A DNA stretch of 32,129 bases from Sandaracinus sp. (lineage in GTDB: Bacteria; Myxococcota_A; Polyangia; Polyangiales; Houyiibacteriaceae): positions 1-32,129 of the forward strand of contig PABA01000029.1 in NCBI GenBank assembly GCA_002699025.1, in the 5' to 3' direction. This document shows, one piece after another, positions 15,795-23,418 of the stretch. How positions within the stretch are numbered: position 1 is the first letter of the stretch; each line of letters starts with the position of its first letter. The notes below the pieces were generated by a model. The model was not told the origin of the DNA and made no database searches. It was given only the letters and a program-made list of their open reading frames with translations. A program made the translations under genes and the position numbers.

Positions 15795-17129
15795 ATGCGA
15801 AGCGCGGCCTCGGCGGTGGTCTGGCTCGGGCTCGGCGCTTCGTTCGCCGTGGCCTCGCCGCTCGTCGTGGCGTCGGTCGTCGCCGCGCAGGCGCCGCCCG
15901 CCGAGCGCTCCGAGGGGGAGACGCCGGTCGCGGGGGCCGAGGCCGAGCCCGGCGAGCCGGAGCCAGGGGCGGAGGCCGAGGAGCCGGGCGGCGCCCAGCC
16001 GGACGGGCCCGAAGAGGCCGAGCCGGGCGACACCGAAGAGGCGGTCGCGGACGAGGGCCCCGACGCGGGCGGCGCGGCCGGGCTCGAGTCGCCCGGCGTG
16101 GACGGCGACGCCCCGGCCGCCACCGAGAGCCCCCGCGCCGCCGTCCTGGTGCTCGCCGCGGACGCGAGCGACGCTGGCCTCGCGGACGGCCTCAGCGAGG
16201 TGCTGCTCGGCGCCGTGGCGGCCGCGCGCGCCGGCGCCCTCGTCGGCAAGGAGGAGCTCCAGGCCCAGCTCCAGCAGAGCGACGATCGGGCGACGCTCGA
16301 GTGCTTCGCCTCGCCGGCCTGCGTCGGGCAGCTCGCCGTGCGCCTCCGCGTCGGCGAGGTCGTCGTCGCCACGCTCGAGCGGCAGCGCGCGCCGCGCTGG
16401 ACCTTCGCCCTCGACCGGCTCGACGCCCGCTCGGGGGAGCTCGTCCGGCGCGTCTTTCGCGAAGGGGAGGGCGACGTCGGGGACGTGGCCGAGGCGCTCC
16501 AGGAGGCCGTGGGGGCGCTCTACGCCGAGGCCGCCCCGGCTCCGCCCCGGCTCCGGATCCGCGCCAGCGTCCCCGGCGCGGAGGTGCGCGTCGACGGCCG
16601 GCCGGTCGGCACGTTCCGGGCCGAGCCCCTCGAGGTCGAGGGCCTGACGCCCGGGTCGCACGAGGTGGAGGTGAGGGCGCCGGAGCACCGCCCCTGGACG
16701 CGCGAGCTGACGCTCGAGGCCGGCGCCGTGCTGGAGCTCGACGCGGGGCTGGTGCCCGAGCCGAGCGAGGCGGTCCCGCCGCCCCCGATCGATCCCGCCC
16801 CCGCGGGGCCGCGCGTCTCGCCCGTGCTCTGGGTCGGCGTCGGCGCCGCGGCCCTCGGTGGCGCCCTCGCCATCGGCTTCGGCGCGTCCTCGCGGCGCGC
16901 GCCGGCGGCCGACGCGAACCGCGCCGAGGCCGTCGACTTCATGGCGGACCGGCGGCGCGACGCGCGGGCCGCCAACGTCAGCCTCGGCCTCGCGGCGCTG
17001 GGCGTCGCCACCGCGATCACCGGCGCGCTGCTCTCGGACTTCCGCGGCGACGTGGAGGCGGGGCGGCCGCGGGTCGGCCTCGCGCTCGGCCCGGACGGGG
17101 CGGCCCTCTCCATCGGAGGCGCGCTTTGA
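15795..17129 (+). CDS. Exported PEGA-domain protein
   Basis: A 444-residue protein with an N-terminal signal peptide (hydrophobic to about residue 31, likely cleavage after VVAAQA). It is followed by a long Glu/Ala/Pro/Gly-rich acidic stretch (about 34-112). A folded domain (about 115-245, from AVLVLAADASD, with a possible disulphide in CFASPAC) precedes a PEGA domain (about 251-320: PGAEVRVDGRPVG and LTPGSHEVEVRAPEH). PEGA domains are common in surface and cell-envelope proteins of myxobacteria. Two hydrophobic segments near the C-terminus (about 345-366 and 393-413) suggest a membrane anchor. It is the first gene of an operon with the Cys-rich lipoprotein, whose start overlaps this stop codon, and murI. 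Confidence 0.85.
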   Translation: MRSAASAVVWLGLGASFAVASPLVVASVVAAQAPPAERSEGETPVAGAEAEPGEPEPGAEAEEPGGAQPDGPEEAEPGDTEEAVADEGPDAGGAAGLESPGVDGDAPAATESPRAAVLVLAADASDAGLADGLSEVLLGAVAAARAGALVGKEELQAQLQQSDDRATLECFASPACVGQLAVRLRVGEVVVATLERQRAPRWTFALDRLDARSGELVRRVFREGEGDVGDVAEALQEAVGALYAEAAPAPPRLRIRASVPGAEVRVDGRPVGTFRAEPLEVEGLTPGSHEVEVRAPEHRPWTRELTLEAGAVLELDAGLVPEPSEAVPPPPIDPAPAGPRVSPVLWVGVGAAALGGALAIGFGASSRRAPAADANRAEAVDFMADRRRDARAANVSLGLAALGVATAITGALLSDFRGDVEAGRPRVGLALGPDGAALSIGGAL

Positions 17130-18274
17130 GGCGCTCGCTGCTCCTCGCGTGCGCGCTCTTCGCGGCGTCGGCCTGTCGCGTCGACGACGGCTTCCTCGAC
17201 GAGGATCTCTTCGTCTGCGCCGGCCCCTCGGACTGCGGCGAGGGGTGGGGCTGCGTGCGTGGCTCGCCCTACGCCGTCGACTTCTGCGCGGCGCACTGCG
17301 CGGACGAGGGGAACGCGGCCTGCGACGGCATCTGCACGGAGCAGGATGGCCGCGCCCTCTGCCTCCGCGGCTGCCGCTTCGACGAGGAGGGCCTCCCCTC
17401 GGACTGCCCCGGGGAGGGCTTCGCCTGCATCCGCGCCAGCGCCGAGACGGACGAGGGGATCTGCTACCCGGTGGATCCCTGCCGGGGCCCGGCCGACTGC
17501 GCGGAGGGCGAGGTCTGCCTGGCGCAGCTCGTCGGCCTCTCGCCGGAGGACACGGAGAGCGCGGGCTTCTACTGCGTGCCCGCCCCGGACGCGACCGGCG
17601 CCTGTCCCCCGCGCTCCCAGCCCGTCGCCACGGGCGGCGGAGGGAGCCTCTGCGTGGCGACCTGCGACCCGCCGGACACGCGCTGCCCGCCGGGCTTCGG
17701 CTGCCTCCTCCAGAGCGCCGTCTTCGCCGACGAGGGCGAGGACGTGCTCTGCTTCCCCGGCCTCTACGGCGTGCCCTGCGACGACGACACGAACTGCCTC
17801 CTCGGCCGCTGCCTGGACCTCGGCGGGCCCGGCAAGCAGTGCACGCTCGCCTGCGACGAGGCCGCGCGCCTGGCCGGGAGCTGCGGGAACCTGCCCTCCC
17901 TCGCCGACGCCGTCGGCGCGCTCGACTTCGAGTGCGACCCATCGGCGAACGACGGCGAGGACGGCGGCCTCTGCGTCACGCGCTCGTCCATCGGCTTCCT
18001 CTGCACGACGCCGGAGAGCAACGCCTACGTCTGCGCCGACGGGCTCGAGTGCCGCTCCTTCCCGCTCGCCGACGGCGGCGAGGTGCGCCTCTGCACCACC
18101 GAGTGCCGCATCGATCAGCAGTGCAACCGACCCGGCTCGGCCGCGAACTACTGCCTCCGCACCGTGGGGGGCGGGCTCTGCCTGCCGCGGCAGGCGGAGG
18201 GGACGCGCTGCTTCGACGACGGGCAGTGCCTCAGCGGGCGCTGCGCCGACGGCGTGTGCGCCGGGGGAGCTTGA
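17126..18274 (+). CDS. Cysteine-rich lipoprotein
   Basis: A 382-residue exported protein of no named family. MRRSLLLACALFAASAC is a lipoprotein signal with lipidation likely at Cys17. The mature part is full of closely spaced cysteines in short loops (for example CAGPSDCGEGWGC and CNRPGSAANYC), implying many disulphides in small EGF-like or knottin-like modules. Such proteins are frequent in Polyangia, but their function is unknown. The start is a TTG at 17126, sharing bases with the TGA of the PEGA gene (TTGA). GGAGG at 17115-17119 lies 6 nt before it, which supports this start. Translation is therefore coupled to the PEGA gene, and murI follows after 3 bp. Confidence 0.82.
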   Translation: MRRSLLLACALFAASACRVDDGFLDEDLFVCAGPSDCGEGWGCVRGSPYAVDFCAAHCADEGNAACDGICTEQDGRALCLRGCRFDEEGLPSDCPGEGFACIRASAETDEGICYPVDPCRGPADCAEGEVCLAQLVGLSPEDTESAGFYCVPAPDATGACPPRSQPVATGGGGSLCVATCDPPDTRCPPGFGCLLQSAVFADEGEDVLCFPGLYGVPCDDDTNCLLGRCLDLGGPGKQCTLACDEAARLAGSCGNLPSLADAVGALDFECDPSANDGEDGGLCVTRSSIGFLCTTPESNAYVCADGLECRSFPLADGGEVRLCTTECRIDQQCNRPGSAANYCLRTVGGGLCLPRQAEGTRCFDDGQCLSGRCADGVCAGGA

Positions 18275-18277
18275 GCG

Positions 18278-19096
18278 TTGGAGCAGGCGCGGCCCATCGG
18301 CGTCTTCGACTCGGGGCTCGGCGGCCTGACCGTCGCGCGGGCCGTGCGCGCGGCGCTGCCGGCGGAGCACCTCGTCTACCTCGGCGACACGGCGCGGGTT
18401 CCGTACGGCACCCGGAGCGCGCATACGGTGATCCGCTACGCGCGGAGCTGCGCGGCGCACCTGCAGCGGCGCGGGGCGAAGCTCCTCGTGGTGGCCTGCA
18501 ACACGGTGAGCGCCGTCGCCCTCGACATGCTCCGCGTGGAGCTCGACATCCCCGTGCTGGGCGTGATCCAGCCGGGCGCGCGGGCGGGCGTCGAGGCGAC
18601 GCGCTCGCAGCGCCTCGGCGTGATCGCGACGCGTGGGACGGTCGCGTCCGGCGCCTACGTGCGGGCGACGGCGGCGCTCGATCCGCGCGTGGAGGTCTTC
18701 GCGCGCGAGGCGCCGCTCTTCGTGCCGCTCGCCGAGGAGGGCTGGGTCGAGGGGCCCGTGCCCGAGGCGGTGGCGCGGCGCTACCTCGCGCCCTTCGCCC
18801 AGGAGGGCGTCGACGCGCTGGTGCTCGGCTGCACGCACTACCCGCTCTTGCGCCCGGTCATCGAGGCCGTGAGCGCCGAGCTCCTGGGGCCGGGGACGCG
18901 CGTCGTGGACGGCGCCGAGGCGACGGCGGCGGCGCTCGCGGCGCTCCTCGAGGACCGCGCGATGGGCGTCGAGGGGAGCGAGCGAGGCGGCATGGAGCTG
19001 CTCGTGACCGATCTGCCGGACCGCTTCGGCGAGGTGGCGTCGCGCTTCCTCGGGGAGGACGTGAGCGGGCTCGAGGTCGAGCAGGTCGACCTCTGA
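18278..19096 (+). CDS. murI: Glutamate racemase
   Basis: This enzyme interconverts L- and D-glutamate and supplies D-Glu for peptidoglycan, in the cytoplasm. The 272-residue product has the full set of family features: GVFDSGLGGLTV (8-19) with Asp11 and Ser12, YLGDTARVPYG (34-44), the first catalytic Cys in VACNT (Cys74) and the second in LGCTHYPLLRP (Cys185). The start is a TTG at 18278 with GGGGGAG 8 nt upstream; the stop of the lipoprotein gene is 3 bp before it. It is the last gene of the three-gene operon. Linking a cell-wall enzyme to two envelope proteins fits a wall-related setting, but the link may be only positional. Confidence 0.95.
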   Translation: MEQARPIGVFDSGLGGLTVARAVRAALPAEHLVYLGDTARVPYGTRSAHTVIRYARSCAAHLQRRGAKLLVVACNTVSAVALDMLRVELDIPVLGVIQPGARAGVEATRSQRLGVIATRGTVASGAYVRATAALDPRVEVFAREAPLFVPLAEEGWVEGPVPEAVARRYLAPFAQEGVDALVLGCTHYPLLRPVIEAVSAELLGPGTRVVDGAEATAAALAALLEDRAMGVEGSERGGMELLVTDLPDRFGEVASRFLGEDVSGLEVEQVDL

Positions 19097-19098
19097 GA

Positions 19099-19117
19099 CG
19101 CGGGACGCTCCCCCGCG
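19099..19117 (+). terminator. Hairpin after murI, possible terminator without T tract
   Basis: CGCGGG (19099-19104) and CCCGCG (19112-19117) can pair around a 7-nt loop, starting 2 bp after the murI stop. No T run follows, so it is only a weak terminator candidate. Confidence 0.3.
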
Positions 19118-19230
19118 GTGGGCCCTCTCGGGGAGGCTCGTCTTCCGCGGCAGCGATCTCGCCCGGGCGCCGCCCATGGGCCCGCCCTCCGTGTGATCCC
19201 GCGCGCCTTTTCGCGCGCCCCCGCTCTCGA

Positions 19231-19236
19231 TAGGCT
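19231..19236 (+). promoter_or_regulatory. Possible -10 (TAGGCT) upstream of the kinase-receiver gene
   Basis: GATAGGCT resembles the elements found next to other starts in the window, with TTTTCG at 19208-19213, 17 bp upstream. It lies about 100 bp before the first ATG/GTG/TTG start (19332). The kinase frame is already open here without a usual start codon. Confidence 0.35.
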
Positions 19237-19320
19237 CCCCCATCGCCGACGATCGGAAGCCTGACTCCGCGCCCCCCGTCGCCCCCGCCCCCGGGTCGGC
19301 CGCGGGGGCGCCGTCCGTCC

Positions 19321-19437
19321 CCGAAGAGCGGGTGACGCGGCCGGAGCGACCGCTCGGCGCCGAGGAGCGGGTGACGCGGCCGGAGCGACCGCTCGGCGCC
19401 GAAGAGCGGGTGACGCGGCCGGAGCGACCGCTCGGCG
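19321..19437 (+). repeat. 39-bp tandem repeat, three units, inside the kinase N-terminus
   Basis: Three units at 19321-19359, 19360-19398 and 19399-19437 are identical except for one A/G change. They keep the frame and encode the 13-residue repeat EERVTRPERPLGA. Each contains an in-frame GTG, so the true start of the gene is ambiguous and may differ between strains with different copy number. Confidence 0.9.
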
Positions 19438-20885
19438 CACCGGCTGCGCCGGGTACGGCACCCCCCGGTACGCCCCCGCTGACGGGCCTCGAGGCCACCG
19501 AGCGCGGGGAACCTCTCGGCGCGGCGTCTCAGGTCCAGGCCGCCACCTCGATCCGCGCGGGTCGCGCCTCGAGCACGCCGCCGCTGCTGGCTCCGGGCGA
19601 GCTGGTCGACGGGACCTACGAGGTGCTCCGTCTCCTGGGCGAGGGCGGCATGGCGCAGGTGTTCGAGGCCCGCGATCGGGCCCTCGACCGCGTCGTCGCG
19701 CTCAAGGTCGCCACGGCCTCGAGCGAGGGGCCGGGCTCGCTCCGCGCCGAGGCGCGCGCCCTCGCCGCGTTCCGGCATCCGAGCCTGCTCACGGTCCACA
19801 CGCTCGGGCGCCACCGGGGCCTCGACTTCCTCGTCCTCGAGCGCATCTACGGCGTCAGCCTCCAGCGGCACCTGAAGGCCCGCCGGGCCGAGGGGCGCCG
19901 CTTCGACGTCCCCCAGGTGCTCGGTCTCGTCGCGGAGCTCGCGGACGGCCTGGCCGTGCTCCACCGAGCGGGCCTCGCGCACCGCGACGTGAAGCCGAGC
20001 AACGTGATGCTCTCCCCCGACGGCCGCGTCGTGCTCATGGACTTCGGGCTGGCGCTCCCGGAGTTCGAGCTCGCCGACCAGGCGGTGCTCGCCGGGTCGC
20101 CCCCCTACATGCCGCCGGAGGCCTTCGCCAACGCCGTCGAGCCCGGCGGCGGGCGCTACGTCGATCTCTTCGCGCTCGGCGTGCTCACCTACGAGCTCCT
20201 GGTTTTCGAGAGGCCCTTCCCGGGGCGCAGCGCCGGAGAGGTCTGGGACGCCCACCAGCGCGGCGTCCGCCCCGATCTCCGCGCCGTGCGCCACGACGCC
20301 CCCCCCGCGCTGGTCCGGCTCGTTCACGAGATGCTCTCCCCGGCGCCGGAGGACCGCCCGGCGAGCGCCGAGGGCGTCGCCTGGGAGCTGCGCGCGCTCA
20401 TCGCGAAGCAGCGCTCCCGGTCTGCCGCCACGACCGAGCCCCCCGCGGGAGCCGAGGCGCGCGCCGCGGGGGCGCCGCTTCGCGTGTTGCTCGTCGAGGA
20501 CGACGAGGACATGGCGCGCGTGCTCGCCTTCTACACGCAGCAGATCCTCGGCCGGGACGTCGAGCTCCGGCGCGCCCGGGACGGAGTCGAGGCCATCGAC
20601 GCGGTCCGCGCGGAGGCGCCCGACCTGCTCCTCCTCGACCTGCACATGCCGCGCATGAACGGCATCGAGGTCTGCATGGAGCTCCGCGGCGCGCGCCTCG
20701 CGCCCCACGCCCGCATCGTCAGCGTGAGCGCCGGCGCCCAGGAGCACGACCTCCAGCTGCTCCACGCGCTCGGCATGCACCACTTCGTGCCCAAGGGGCA
20801 GGACCTGCGCGGTCGCCTCGAGGCGGCACTCCGCGAGCTCTTTCCGCTGCACGTCTCGCGCGCGGCGGAGGGCTCGCGCGAGTGA
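19332..20885 (+). CDS. Ser/Thr protein kinase fused to a response-regulator receiver domain
   Basis: The 517-residue product (from the first GTG) starts with the 13-residue repeats and a Pro/Ala-rich leader. A complete Hanks-type kinase domain follows (about 95-355): GEGGMAQVF glycine loop, Lys125 in VALKV, HRDVKPSN with Asp219, DFG at 237-239 and PPE in place of APE. After a 25-residue linker comes an intact receiver domain (382-505), with acidic pocket EDDED (389-393), phospho-acceptor Asp436 in LLLLDLHMP and Lys488 in VPKG. There is no membrane segment. It thus joins Ser/Thr kinase output to two-component phosphorelay input. No strong ribosome site fits the GTG, and the frame is open upstream to beyond TAGGCT (19231), so the start is uncertain. 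It converges with the HEAT-repeat gene. Confidence 0.9.
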   Translation: MTRPERPLGAEERVTRPERPLGAEERVTRPERPLGAPAAPGTAPPGTPPLTGLEATERGEPLGAASQVQAATSIRAGRASSTPPLLAPGELVDGTYEVLRLLGEGGMAQVFEARDRALDRVVALKVATASSEGPGSLRAEARALAAFRHPSLLTVHTLGRHRGLDFLVLERIYGVSLQRHLKARRAEGRRFDVPQVLGLVAELADGLAVLHRAGLAHRDVKPSNVMLSPDGRVVLMDFGLALPEFELADQAVLAGSPPYMPPEAFANAVEPGGGRYVDLFALGVLTYELLVFERPFPGRSAGEVWDAHQRGVRPDLRAVRHDAPPALVRLVHEMLSPAPEDRPASAEGVAWELRALIAKQRSRSAATTEPPAGAEARAAGAPLRVLLVEDDEDMARVLAFYTQQILGRDVELRRARDGVEAIDAVRAEAPDLLLLDLHMPRMNGIEVCMELRGARLAPHARIVSVSAGAQEHDLQLLHALGMHHFVPKGQDLRGRLEAALRELFPLHVSRAAEGSRE

Positions 20886-20897
20886 CGGCTCAGCGGC

Positions 20898-21509
20898 TCA
20901 GCGGGTGAGGGCCGCGTCCAGGGCCTCGCGCACCGAACGCGCGCGCTCGACGCGGCGCCGCTCCCGCAGCGCGGCGCGGGCGCTCGGGGTGTCGATGGGC
21001 GCCAGCGCCCGGGCGGCGGCGACGCGCACGGCGGGCGCCGGGTGCGCGAGGTAGGGGCGGAGGTCGGCCTCGGCCTGCGCGCCGAAGGCCGCGCCGAGGG
21101 CCCGCACGGCCCGGCGCACGAAGAGCGCGTCCTGGCCCGGCGCCCCGGCCACGGCCTTCAGGAAGGTCCGCGCCGCGGGCACGGGGTAGTGGGCCGCCGC
21201 CGAAACCGCGCGGGCGCGCACGAAGGGGGGCTCGGTCGGGCTCTGGTAGAGCGCGACGAGCGCCCGGAGACCGCCGGAGCCGAGGGCGCGCCAGGTGGCG
21301 GCCGGCGGGACCGCCTCGACACCCGAGAGGAGCTGCCGCACCTGCGAGACCAGCGCGTCGTCCGGCGCTGGCTGGGCGGCGGCTGGGCTCGCGGGGAGTC
21401 CGGCGGGCACTCCGACGGGCACTCCGACAGGCACTCCGAGGAAGGCGAGGAGCGCGCCGAGGGCGAAGGCGGCGAGGCCGCGCGCGAGCTGGGGGCGCCG
21501 GGCGCGCAT
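20898..21509 (-). CDS. Exported HEAT-repeat-like protein
   Basis: A 203-residue protein with a signal peptide. A basic start MRARRPQLARG is followed by a hydrophobic stretch and a curious repeat VPVGVPVGVPAGLPASP, with likely cleavage after PAAA. The mature part is helical, with HEAT-like pairs (VRARAVSAAAHYPV, FVRRAVRALGAAFG, AVRVAAARALAPI). It probably acts as a small protein-binding scaffold in the periplasm. The ATG at 21509 is chosen because it begins the signal peptide and because TAGGGT lies 14 nt upstream; a start at 21527 would lie upstream of part of that element. It shares a 77-bp divergent control region with the alpha/beta hydrolase gene. Confidence 0.8.
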   Translation of the reverse strand: MRARRPQLARGLAAFALGALLAFLGVPVGVPVGVPAGLPASPAAAQPAPDDALVSQVRQLLSGVEAVPPAATWRALGSGGLRALVALYQSPTEPPFVRARAVSAAAHYPVPAARTFLKAVAGAPGQDALFVRRAVRALGAAFGAQAEADLRPYLAHPAPAVRVAAARALAPIDTPSARAALRERRRVERARSVREALDAALTR

Positions 21510-21517
21510 CGCCGCGC

Positions 21518-21523
21518 ACCCTA
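21518..21523 (-). promoter_or_regulatory. Possible -10 (TAGGGT) for the HEAT-repeat gene
   Basis: On the minus strand GCTAGGGT places TAGGGT 14 nt before the ATG at 21509, with no ribosome binding site in between. No clear -35 was found. Confidence 0.35.
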
Positions 21524-21571
21524 GCATCGGCGGCGTCGAGAATCATCGTGGTCCGGGGCGGGGGCGAATGC

Positions 21572-21577
21572 TATTCC
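21572..21577 (+). promoter_or_regulatory. Possible -10 (TATTCC) for the hydrolase gene
   Basis: TGCTATTCC places TATTCC 15 nt before the GTG at 21587. The intervening bases CCCAGCCGC hold no Shine-Dalgarno sequence. This supports the GTG at 21587 over the one at 21548, which lies upstream of the element. Confidence 0.35.
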
Positions 21578-21586
21578 CCCAGCCGC

Positions 21587-22609
21587 GTGATCCTCCGGAC
21601 CGAGACCGTCGAGCAGATCATCACCGGCGCCCAGCGGGACACCTTCGTCAAGCAGGTGGTGATGACGCCCGGCCAGCCGATCGGCATGGTGCGGAAGTAC
21701 CGCGCCGACCTGGACCCGAGCCGCACCCGCGGCGCGCTCATGCTCGTCCACGGCTTCGGCCAGAACCGCTACACCTGGCACACCTCGAAGCGCTCCCTCT
21801 CCGCCTACTTCGCGCACCACGGCTGGGACGTCTTCAACGTGGACCTCCGCGGCCACGGCCGCTCGCTCGGCTTCGACGGCAAGCGCCCCGAGGCGCTCGA
21901 CGAGTACGTGCAGGAGGACGTGCCCGCCTGCGCCCGCGAGGTGATGCGCCTCTCCGGCCACGAGAAGGTCGTGCTGGTCGGCCACTCCATGGGGGGCCTC
22001 ATCAGCTACAGCGCGGCGGCGACGAAGCTCCGCGGTCAGGTGCGGGCCATCGTCACGCTCGGCTCGCCCTACCGCTTCGGCGACGGCTCCCTCGCCATGC
22101 GCGCGCTGGCGGCGGCCCTCTCGGCGACGCGCATCACGGGCGTGCTCGACGCGAACCTCTCGCTTCCGCTCCGCCTCCTCGGTCGCCACCTGCGCAAGCG
22201 CCGCGACATGTGGGACAGCCGCCTGCTCCCGACGCCGGTGCGCGCCTGGCGGCCGGGCTCCATGGACGACGACGTGCTCGAGGAGTACCTGGAGACCGCC
22301 TTCGAGCGGACCAACATCTCCATCGCCTTCGACATCTTCGCCGGCGGGGATCGGGTGGCGCTCCGGAGCCGCGACGGGAGCATCGACTACGGCACGGCCT
22401 TCGAGACGCTCCAGGTGCCGCTCCTGGTGGTGGCCGGGGACCAGGACGATCTCGCGCCGCCGGCGTCGTGCCGGGCCGCCTTCGACCGGAGCCGGAGCCA
22501 GGACAAGCTCTTCCGGGTGTTCCCGGCGGGCCACGTGGACATCGTGATCGGCCGCGAGGCGACGACGACCATCTGGCCGCTGATGCGCGACTTCCTCGCC
22601 CGCCGCTGA
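21587..22609 (+). CDS. Alpha/beta-fold hydrolase
   Basis: A 340-residue cytoplasmic hydrolase of the esterase/lipase type. MLVHGFGQNRYTW (52-64) forms the oxyanion region, and VDLRGHGRS (85-93) is a typical second motif. The nucleophile elbow is GHSMGG with Ser134. The acid is likely Asp285 or Asp287 in VAGDQDDLAPP, and the His is His316 in PAGHVDIV. Residues about 180-250 form the lid. The Ser elbow excludes a PHA synthase, which would have Cys. The substrate cannot be named. The GTG at 21587 is preferred; an in-frame GTG at 21548 would add 13 unconvincing residues and lies upstream of the -10-like element. Genes for a DUF4112 membrane protein and a coiled-coil protein follow. Confidence 0.88.
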   Translation: MILRTETVEQIITGAQRDTFVKQVVMTPGQPIGMVRKYRADLDPSRTRGALMLVHGFGQNRYTWHTSKRSLSAYFAHHGWDVFNVDLRGHGRSLGFDGKRPEALDEYVQEDVPACAREVMRLSGHEKVVLVGHSMGGLISYSAAATKLRGQVRAIVTLGSPYRFGDGSLAMRALAAALSATRITGVLDANLSLPLRLLGRHLRKRRDMWDSRLLPTPVRAWRPGSMDDDVLEEYLETAFERTNISIAFDIFAGGDRVALRSRDGSIDYGTAFETLQVPLLVVAGDQDDLAPPASCRAAFDRSRSQDKLFRVFPAGHVDIVIGREATTTIWPLMRDFLARR

Positions 22610-22669
22610 GCGCCGGAGCGGAGGGGGTCGCGCCGCTCGTGCGTCCCCCCCTGCGGATCGCGCGCTCAC

Positions 22670-22688
22670 GCTCCCGGGGCCCGGGAGC
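22670..22688. terminator. Strong GC hairpin between hydrolase and DUF4112 genes
   Basis: GCTCCCGG and CCGGGAGC form a perfect 8-bp stem around a 3-nt loop, 60 bp after the hydrolase stop. No T tract follows, so it may be a pause or transcript-end-protecting structure rather than a true intrinsic terminator. Confidence 0.35.
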
Positions 22689-22762
22689 CCCGAGGCCCCG
22701 GCTCGCCTTCGCTGAAATACGCGCCCGGGCTCGCCCGTAGGAACCTGCGGAGGCTCGACCCG

Positions 22763-23332
22763 ATGGAATCCTACCGCTCCCCCGCCCTCGCTCGTTGGGA
22801 GCCCGCCGTGCAGGCGGGCGTCGACGCCGCGATCGCCGAGATCGACGGCCCCATCGCGCCCGCGCCGCCCTCGAGCGCTCTCGCCGCCGCCCGCGCCGAG
22901 CGCCCCCTGGAGGAGGCCGCCCCCTTCACGACCCGCCTCGTGAAGGTCCTCGACGACTACGGCCTCGATGCCATCGCCGGCTTCGTCCTGCCCGGCGTGG
23001 GCGACGTGGCCACCGGCGTCGGCTCCCTCGCCGTGCTCGCCACCGCCCTCCGGGAGGGCGTGCCCACGGTCATCCTCTTCCGGATGGTGCTGAACATCCT
23101 CGTCGACGTCGTGGTCGGCTCCATCCCCTTCGCCGGCGACCTCTTCGACGTCTTCTGGCGATCGAACCGCCGCAACCTCGACCTCGTCGAGCGCTACCGG
23201 GGCGGCAAGGAGAAGCCCTCGGTCGGCGACTACCTGCTCGCCCTCTTCGGCGTCCTCTTCGCGCTGCTCACGATCGTGATGCCGGCCCTCTGGTTCTCCG
23301 GCCTGATCGGCGCCTTCGCGAGCGCCTTCTGA
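22763..23332 (+). CDS. DUF4112 membrane protein
   Basis: A 189-residue integral membrane protein. The signature of the DUF4112 family is present: LDAIAGFVLPGVGDVATG, a hydrophobic helix with REGVPTVILFRMVLNILVD, then GSIPFAGDLFDVFWRSNRRNLDL. Both the PGVGD and IPFAGDLFD motifs have the expected Asp residues. A last hydrophobic pair (LLALFGVLFALLTIVM and WFSGLIGAFASAF) ends the protein. The family's function is not known. The N-terminal 60 residues are a charged Ala/Pro-rich extension. GCGGAGG at 22747-22753 gives a good ribosome site 9 nt before the ATG. Confidence 0.92.
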   Translation: MESYRSPALARWEPAVQAGVDAAIAEIDGPIAPAPPSSALAAARAERPLEEAAPFTTRLVKVLDDYGLDAIAGFVLPGVGDVATGVGSLAVLATALREGVPTVILFRMVLNILVDVVVGSIPFAGDLFDVFWRSNRRNLDLVERYRGGKEKPSVGDYLLALFGVLFALLTIVMPALWFSGLIGAFASAF

Positions 23333-23366
23333 GCGGGTGCGGGGGCGCGGCGCGGGTGCCCCGCGT

Positions 23367-23395
23367 TTGCGCTCGGGGGAGCGCGCGCCTATTAC
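23367..23395 (+). promoter_or_regulatory. Promoter for the coiled-coil protein gene
   Basis: TTGCGC (23367-23372) and TATTAC (23390-23395) are separated by 17 bp. Transcription would start near 23402 and leave a leader of about 17 nt with a G-rich ribosome site (GGGGGG) before the ATG at 23419. Confidence 0.5.
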
Positions 23396-23418
23396 TTCAG
23401 CCCGCGTTTTCGGGGGGC

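Noticed and set aside
21587-22609. PHA synthase (PhaC) assignment for the alpha/beta hydrolase
   Set aside because: The nucleophile elbow is GHSMGG with Ser, whereas PHA synthases use Cys in this position, and the protein is shorter.
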